Below are positions 32,507-36,576 of a stretch of DNA of 36,576 nucleotides, piece after piece. This stretch comes from Novosphingobium sp. (GTDB lineage Bacteria; Pseudomonadota; Alphaproteobacteria; Sphingomonadales; Sphingomonadaceae): NCBI RefSeq assembly GCF_025351285.1, contig NZ_JANXWG010000067.1, forward strand, positions 1 to 36,576, read 5' to 3'. Made by a program: the position numbers and the translations under genes. Each line of letters opens with the position of its first letter. Positions within the stretch are counted from its first letter, which is position 1. The notes beneath the pieces were generated by a model that ran no database searches, was not told where the DNA came from, and saw only the letters and a list, made by a program, of their open reading frames with translations.

Positions 32507-33810
32507 TGGGCTCCAACGTCGCCCCCAATATCGCCATCGCTGCCGAAGGGCTTGGCAAGAAGTACCTGATCGGGCACGAATCCGCCGATCAGTCGCGCAC
32601 CCTTCGCGATGCCGTTTCGGGCGCCGCGCGCAAGTTCGGCCGCTCCGCCGTGAACATGATGCGTGGGCAGGCGATCATCGCGGGCGAACAAATCGAAGAA
32701 TTCTGGGCGCTGCGCAATCTCGATTTCACCATCGAGCAGGGCGACGTGATCGGCGTGATCGGGCGCAACGGAGCGGGCAAATCCACGCTGCTCAAGGTAC
32801 TGTCGCGCATCACCGAGCCGAGCGAAGGCCGCGTGACCATCCGGGGGCGGGTGGCCAGCCTGCTCGAAGTTGGCACCGGTTTTCATCCCGAATTGAGCGG
32901 GCGCGAGAACATCTTCCTCAATGGCGCCATCCTGGGCATGACCCGTGGCGAAATCCGGCGCAAGTTCGATGAAATCGTCGACTTCGCCGAAGTGGAGCGG
33001 TTCCTCGATACCCCGGTCAAGCGCTACTCCAGCGGCATGTATGTGCGGCTGGCGTTTGCCGTGGCCGCGCACCTCGAACCCGAAATCCTGATCGTCGACG
33101 AAGTGCTCGCGGTCGGCGATGCCGAATTCCAGAAGAAGTGCCTGGGCAAGATGCACGACGTGGCAGAACACGGCCGCACCATCATTTTCGTCAGCCACAA
33201 CATGACCGCGGTGAAGTCGTTGTGCACCAAGGGCATCATGCTCGAAGGCGGCATGATCCGCACGACCGGTTCGATCGTCGACGTGGCCAACGAATACGAA
33301 AAGAAGGGCGTGCAAACGAGCACTTACGAGGCATCCGGCAGTTCGAAAAAGCCAACGTGCTTCCGGCGTATTTCGACGGAATTCCACGATGGAGCACTCC
33401 ACACCGCGATCGACATCGCCAGCGCGTCGAAGGATCGGATGATCGTCAACCTACGCCTGCGCGACTACCTCGGATCACCGATCGGAATGGCCAGCCTGGG
33501 TGGCTATGACCCTGAACTGATGGTCGAACTTCACCCGGGCGACAATCGCTTCGTGATTACCATGCCCTGCCCGACCATGGCGAATGGACGCTATTTCCTC
33601 GATCTGGACCTTGAACGACCCTACAACCACATGGTCGATCAGGTCGTTGATAACCTGTCGTTCGAAGTATCGCGCGTGCCCGCAGCCCACGCCCGCTTGC
33701 TGCAAAGCGGCTGGGGCGCCGGTTCGGTCGAACTGTCCGCGCAAATGGTCCGCAGCAACGAACCGACCGCATCGATCGCCAGCCGCGCCCTTACGGCGCC
33801 ATCTGTTTAG
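32503..33810 (+). CDS. wzt: Polysaccharide ABC transporter ATPase, Wzt-like with C-terminal glycan-recognition domain
   Basis: ATPase of 435 residues. The nucleotide-binding domain has Walker A GRNGAGKST (residues 87-95), signature RYSSGMYVRLAFA, and Walker B ILIVDEVLAVGD, which are the Wzt/TagH-specific forms. Residues from about 290 onward form a beta-rich domain (FHDGALHTAIDIASASKDRM...NGRYFLDLDLERP) like that of Wzt proteins that read the terminal modification of the glycan before export. Its ATG overlaps the permease stop. The C-terminal domain makes a specific, capped glycan likely, though the cap cannot be predicted. Confidence 0.92.
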   Translation: MMGSNVAPNIAIAAEGLGKKYLIGHESADQSRTLRDAVSGAARKFGRSAVNMMRGQAIIAGEQIEEFWALRNLDFTIEQGDVIGVIGRNGAGKSTLLKVLSRITEPSEGRVTIRGRVASLLEVGTGFHPELSGRENIFLNGAILGMTRGEIRRKFDEIVDFAEVERFLDTPVKRYSSGMYVRLAFAVAAHLEPEILIVDEVLAVGDAEFQKKCLGKMHDVAEHGRTIIFVSHNMTAVKSLCTKGIMLEGGMIRTTGSIVDVANEYEKKGVQTSTYEASGSSKKPTCFRRISTEFHDGALHTAIDIASASKDRMIVNLRLRDYLGSPIGMASLGGYDPELMVELHPGDNRFVITMPCPTMANGRYFLDLDLERPYNHMVDQVVDNLSFEVSRVPAAHARLLQSGWGAGSVELSAQMVRSNEPTASIASRALTAPSV

Positions 33811-33827
33811 CGATCCGGAAAAAACCG

Positions 33828-35057
33828 GTGCGGATTGCCTTTGTTTCCAGAGAATACGCCGGCGTGGGTAGTGGCGGCGGCATCGGCACCTACGTTCGCA
33901 ATGCGGCCCGAATGCTGGCGACTCGCGGACACGACGTCGAGGTCTTCACCGAAGGCCAGCCCGCAGGCATGCGGGCCGAGTCCGGCATCAGGATCAACAT
34001 CGCGAACTGCCGGGCGACAGATTTTGCCGAAGCCATCGTCCCGCCGTTCGAAGCCGCGCACCAAGCGAACCCGTTCGACGTGGTCGAGAGCGCCGAATAC
34101 GGTGCCGACGCCGCGATCGTGTTCGAACGGTTTCCCGAAGTCGCGCGCATCGTGAAGCTGCACACCGCGAATTTCCAGATCGGCGCCATGAACGAGGCCT
34201 ACCTGACGCTGGGAATGAAGGCGCGTTTCGTGGCGGGCGCGCTGCGCCGTGGGCGGATGCCGAAACCGTTCTGGAACAAATATGAACCGGAATGTGATCG
34301 CGAACTTGCCCTAACCTTGCTCGCCGACGAGATCACCTCGCCATCAAAGGCCATGCTCGACTGGACCAGCGATGCCTGGCCCATTTCGGCCATGGCAAGG
34401 GCTGTCATTCCAAACGTCTTCGTCCCGCCCGCCGAATTGCTTGCGTGCGTGCCGGCCGGGCGACCCAAGCTGGTAACATTCGTGGGCAAGCTCGAAGTGC
34501 GCAAGGGGGTGCTCGAACTCGCAGCCGCCATCCCGCAAATTCTCAAAGCGCACCCCGATGCACGCTTTCGCTTTGTCGGACGGGCACTTCTACACCCGGC
34601 CACGCGCCGGCCGCTCGATGAAACGATCCGGCATCTGGCCGGTTCGGCCGCCTCCAAGTCGATCGAATTCACCGGGGCATTGGATTACGCTGATGTTGCC
34701 AGCCACCTGGCTGAATCCGCGATCGCGGTGTTTCCAAGCTACTGGGAGAACCACCCTTATGTCTGCCTCGAAGCGATGGCGGCAGGCTGCGCGGTTGTCG
34801 GGTCGAATGCGGGCGGGATGGCCGAGATGATCGAGCATGGCCGCACCGGCATGCTCGTCGCGCCCGAAGATCCCGCTGCAATCGCGCAGGCCGTGATCGA
34901 ACTGCTGCGCGATGACGAGCGGCGCGCGTCGATGGGCGCAGCAGCGCGCGCGCACGTGCTCTCGGCCTATTCGACCGAAGCGATCGCGCCCCTCCAGGAA
35001 GCGTCATACAAGCGGGCAATCGCCAAACGACAACGTCTTGCAGAAGCCGTCCGGTGA
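33828..35057 (+). CDS. Glycosyltransferase, GT4 family
   Basis: GT-B retaining glycosyltransferase of 409 residues from GTG 33828. The N-terminus RIAFVSREYAGVGSGGGIGT is the usual GT4 glycine-rich start. The C-terminal domain reads LVTFVGKLEVRKGVLELAAA, then FPSYWENHPYVCLEAMAAGC, in which the EX7E pattern is modified but both Glu residues are present. It ends overlapping the next GT gene by GTGA. It likely adds one residue of the EPS repeat; donor and acceptor are unknown. Confidence 0.88.
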   Translation: MRIAFVSREYAGVGSGGGIGTYVRNAARMLATRGHDVEVFTEGQPAGMRAESGIRINIANCRATDFAEAIVPPFEAAHQANPFDVVESAEYGADAAIVFERFPEVARIVKLHTANFQIGAMNEAYLTLGMKARFVAGALRRGRMPKPFWNKYEPECDRELALTLLADEITSPSKAMLDWTSDAWPISAMARAVIPNVFVPPAELLACVPAGRPKLVTFVGKLEVRKGVLELAAAIPQILKAHPDARFRFVGRALLHPATRRPLDETIRHLAGSAASKSIEFTGALDYADVASHLAESAIAVFPSYWENHPYVCLEAMAAGCAVVGSNAGGMAEMIEHGRTGMLVAPEDPAAIAQAVIELLRDDERRASMGAAARAHVLSAYSTEAIAPLQEASYKRAIAKRQRLAEAVR

Positions 35058-36022
35058 GCTTGCAACCTGCCCCTGCCCTCACCGTCATCATCTGCACGCA
35101 CAATCCGCGCGCGGATTGCTTTGGCGAAACGCTCGATTCGCTCCGCACACTTGCCGCGCCTGCGGACGGATCGTCGTGGGAACTGATCGTTGTCGACAAC
35201 GCCAGCCGCGAGCCCCTGGTCGACCGTCTGGACTTGTCGTGGCACCCCGATGCGCGGGTGGTGCGCGAGGATCGACTCGGGCTGAGCCATGCCCGCGTGC
35301 GCAGCTTCCGCGAAGCACGCAGCGAAATTCTGCTCTACGTAGATGATGACAATATTCTTGACTCCCAGTACCTTGCGGAGGTGATTGCGGCGTTCGCAGC
35401 CAATCCCAAACTCGGTGCGCTGGGCGGCCGCGTGTTGCCGCGATACGAAGCCGAGCCCCCCGCCTGGTTCTCTGAAGGCGGCTTTTCGCTGGCCTGCCGC
35501 GATCTCGGTGACGAGCCCATTGTGGCGCGGTGGGACGAAACGTCGAACCGCACCTATCCCGAATGCTCGCCGATCGGCGCCGGAATGGCGCTGCGCCGCG
35601 AAGCGTATGGCGCTTATGTCGACGCGGCGTCGTGCGATCCGATGCGACTGGCGCTTGGCCGCAAGGGCACAGATCTGGCGTCTGGCGAAGACAACGACAT
35701 GATCCTGACGATCCTGGGCAAAGGCTGGGACGTGGCCTACCTGCCGCAATTGCACATCGATCACATCATCCCGGCGTCGCGGCTGACCGAGGCCTACATG
35801 ACCCGATACGCCGCAAGCTCGAACCGCACCTGGGTGATCGTACTGGGCCTGCACGGCATCTGCCCGTGGAAGCCGATTGCACGCTGGACGCTGCCGGCAC
35901 GCAAGGCACGTGCATGGCTGGTGCAGCGTGCCTGGCGCGGACCGCTCGACCGCATCGCCTGGGCCGGCTCGTGCGGCCTGTTCGATGGACAGGCCGCGCT
36001 GGCCGGGATGGCTGCGCCATGA
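35054..36022 (+). CDS. Glycosyltransferase, GT2 family
   Basis: Inverting GT-A glycosyltransferase of 322 residues. It starts LTVIICTHNPRADCFGETLD, has ELIVVDNAS for nucleotide binding, and a DxD-type metal site in LLYVDDDN (Asp97-Asp99). GAGMALRREAY and SGEDNDMILTILGKGWDVAY complete the acceptor side with the catalytic base region. GTG 35054 overlaps the preceding stop (GTGA), and its own stop overlaps the next gene (ATGA), so the three genes are tightly coupled. The sugar is unknown. Confidence 0.9.
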   Translation: MSLQPAPALTVIICTHNPRADCFGETLDSLRTLAAPADGSSWELIVVDNASREPLVDRLDLSWHPDARVVREDRLGLSHARVRSFREARSEILLYVDDDNILDSQYLAEVIAAFAANPKLGALGGRVLPRYEAEPPAWFSEGGFSLACRDLGDEPIVARWDETSNRTYPECSPIGAGMALRREAYGAYVDAASCDPMRLALGRKGTDLASGEDNDMILTILGKGWDVAYLPQLHIDHIIPASRLTEAYMTRYAASSNRTWVIVLGLHGICPWKPIARWTLPARKARAWLVQRAWRGPLDRIAWAGSCGLFDGQAALAGMAAP

Positions 36023-36576
36023 GCCTCGGCCGCCTTGCCTATAAGTTGTACCACGAACCGATCGGCAAGATCCGCGCGTCGTTGCGCGAAGGCGGGCCGA
36101 TCGAGCAGCGCCGGACTCGTGCCGGCCACAAGGCGATGCGCGCAGCCGCTACAACGCTGCCCACATTGCGCGAGCCATCCGCCGGCCCACGCGCGGAAAT
36201 CGCGTTCCTGAGCGGGGCAAGGTTCTGGGACCAGACGCTGTTCTGCATCGTGTCGCTGCAACTGGCGTGCCCGTTCCGGATCGATCCGGTGGTGTACGAC
36301 GATGGCACGCTAGATGCCTCGGTGCAGGCGGCGATACGGCGGGTCGTCCCGTGGATACGGTTCGTGACATCGTCGGAAATCCAGCATCGGCTCGACACGC
36401 ATTTGCCGGTGCACGAATTCCCGGCATTGCGTGCGCGCCGGCTGGTCTATCCGCACTTGCGCAAGCTGACCGATATCCACGCCGCTGCGGACAGCTTCAC
36501 GCTGGTCGCGGATTCGGACATGTTGTTTTTCCACGAACCTGCCGAACTGATCGCGTGGTTCAGCCAGCCGCAGCCG
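36019..36576 (+). CDS. Probable glycosyltransferase, 3' end cut by window
   Basis: An open frame from ATG 36019 to the window end, at least 186 residues, starting inside the GT2 stop (ATGA). The visible part reads MSLGRLAYKLYHEPIGKIRA at the start, and later AEIAFLSGARFWDQTLFCIV. DSDMLFFHEP at residues 165-174 looks like a DxD nucleotide-sugar site with the surrounding hydrophobic strand seen in GT-A enzymes. The exact family is not clear to me. Context in a coupled glycosyltransferase run supports the call. Confidence 0.65.
   Translation, partial: MSLGRLAYKLYHEPIGKIRASLREGGPIEQRRTRAGHKAMRAAATTLPTLREPSAGPRAEIAFLSGARFWDQTLFCIVSLQLACPFRIDPVVYDDGTLDASVQAAIRRVVPWIRFVTSSEIQHRLDTHLPVHEFPALRARRLVYPHLRKLTDIHAAADSFTLVADSDMLFFHEPAELIAWFSQPQP

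Overview
The window is chromosomal DNA of a high-GC alphaproteobacterium, most probably a member of the Sphingomonadales (Novosphingobium/Sphingomonas type). The basis is overall GC-rich codon use, a cyanide-insensitive-type cytochrome bd subunit, a LysR/pirin pair, a propeller-amidohydrolase fusion, and above all an exopolysaccharide (EPS) locus with an EPS-associated MarR regulator and a lasso-peptide-like gene set of a kind familiar from sphingomonads. This taxonomic call is inference from gene content, not from a marker gene. No rRNA, tRNA, CRISPR array, insertion sequence or integrase was seen.

Region 1 (1-13166) is ordinary housekeeping and accessory metabolism. It holds the 5' part of a cytochrome bd oxidase subunit I gene (minus), a LysR regulator divergent from a pirin gene, and a very long periplasmic beta-propeller/amidohydrolase (minus). 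A YheS-like ABC-F ATPase follows, translationally coupled to a small Gre-domain protein. A REP-like inverted repeat then separates these from a convergent DEAD-box RNA helicase. A ROK fructokinase with a LacI regulator downstream closes the region.

Region 2 (13616-36576, all plus strand except one small gene) is an EPS biosynthesis and export locus. It opens with a NusG/RfaH-type antiterminator and a polyprenyl-phosphate sugar-1-phosphate transferase. It resumes at 22231 with an EPS-type MarR regulator, an O-antigen ligase/polymerase-like membrane protein, a Wza-like lipoprotein, a Wzc-like tyrosine kinase, an unknown anchored protein, a glutamine-dependent asparagine synthetase, glycosyltransferases and a Wzm/Wzt ABC exporter. 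It runs off the window end in another probable glycosyltransferase.

Inserted between those two EPS blocks (15538-21424) is the most interesting part: a complete lasso-peptide-like RiPP machinery. It comprises a nucleotidyltransferase, an asparagine-synthetase-like cyclase with Ser instead of the Cys2 nucleophile, a precursor, an HPr-kinase-like enzyme, two tandem PqqD-type leader-binding proteins, and a C-H-D transglutaminase-fold leader peptidase. The precursor is unusual. Its N-terminus carries a textbook lasso leader motif (YxxPxLxxxG), followed by a short Gly-rich segment. A peptidase-S74/intramolecular-chaperone domain, as found in phage tail spikes, is fused directly behind it and retains the S-D-x-x-x-K dyad signature at its start. 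A working model is leader recognition by the PqqD proteins, leader removal by the B2-like peptidase and ring closure by the cyclase. Phosphorylation by the HprK-like kinase and self-cleavage by the S74 domain would set the C-terminus of a roughly 20-residue core. A strong terminator immediately after the precursor gene, with the RfaH-type antiterminator at the head of the locus, suggests that precursor level and downstream gene expression are set separately.
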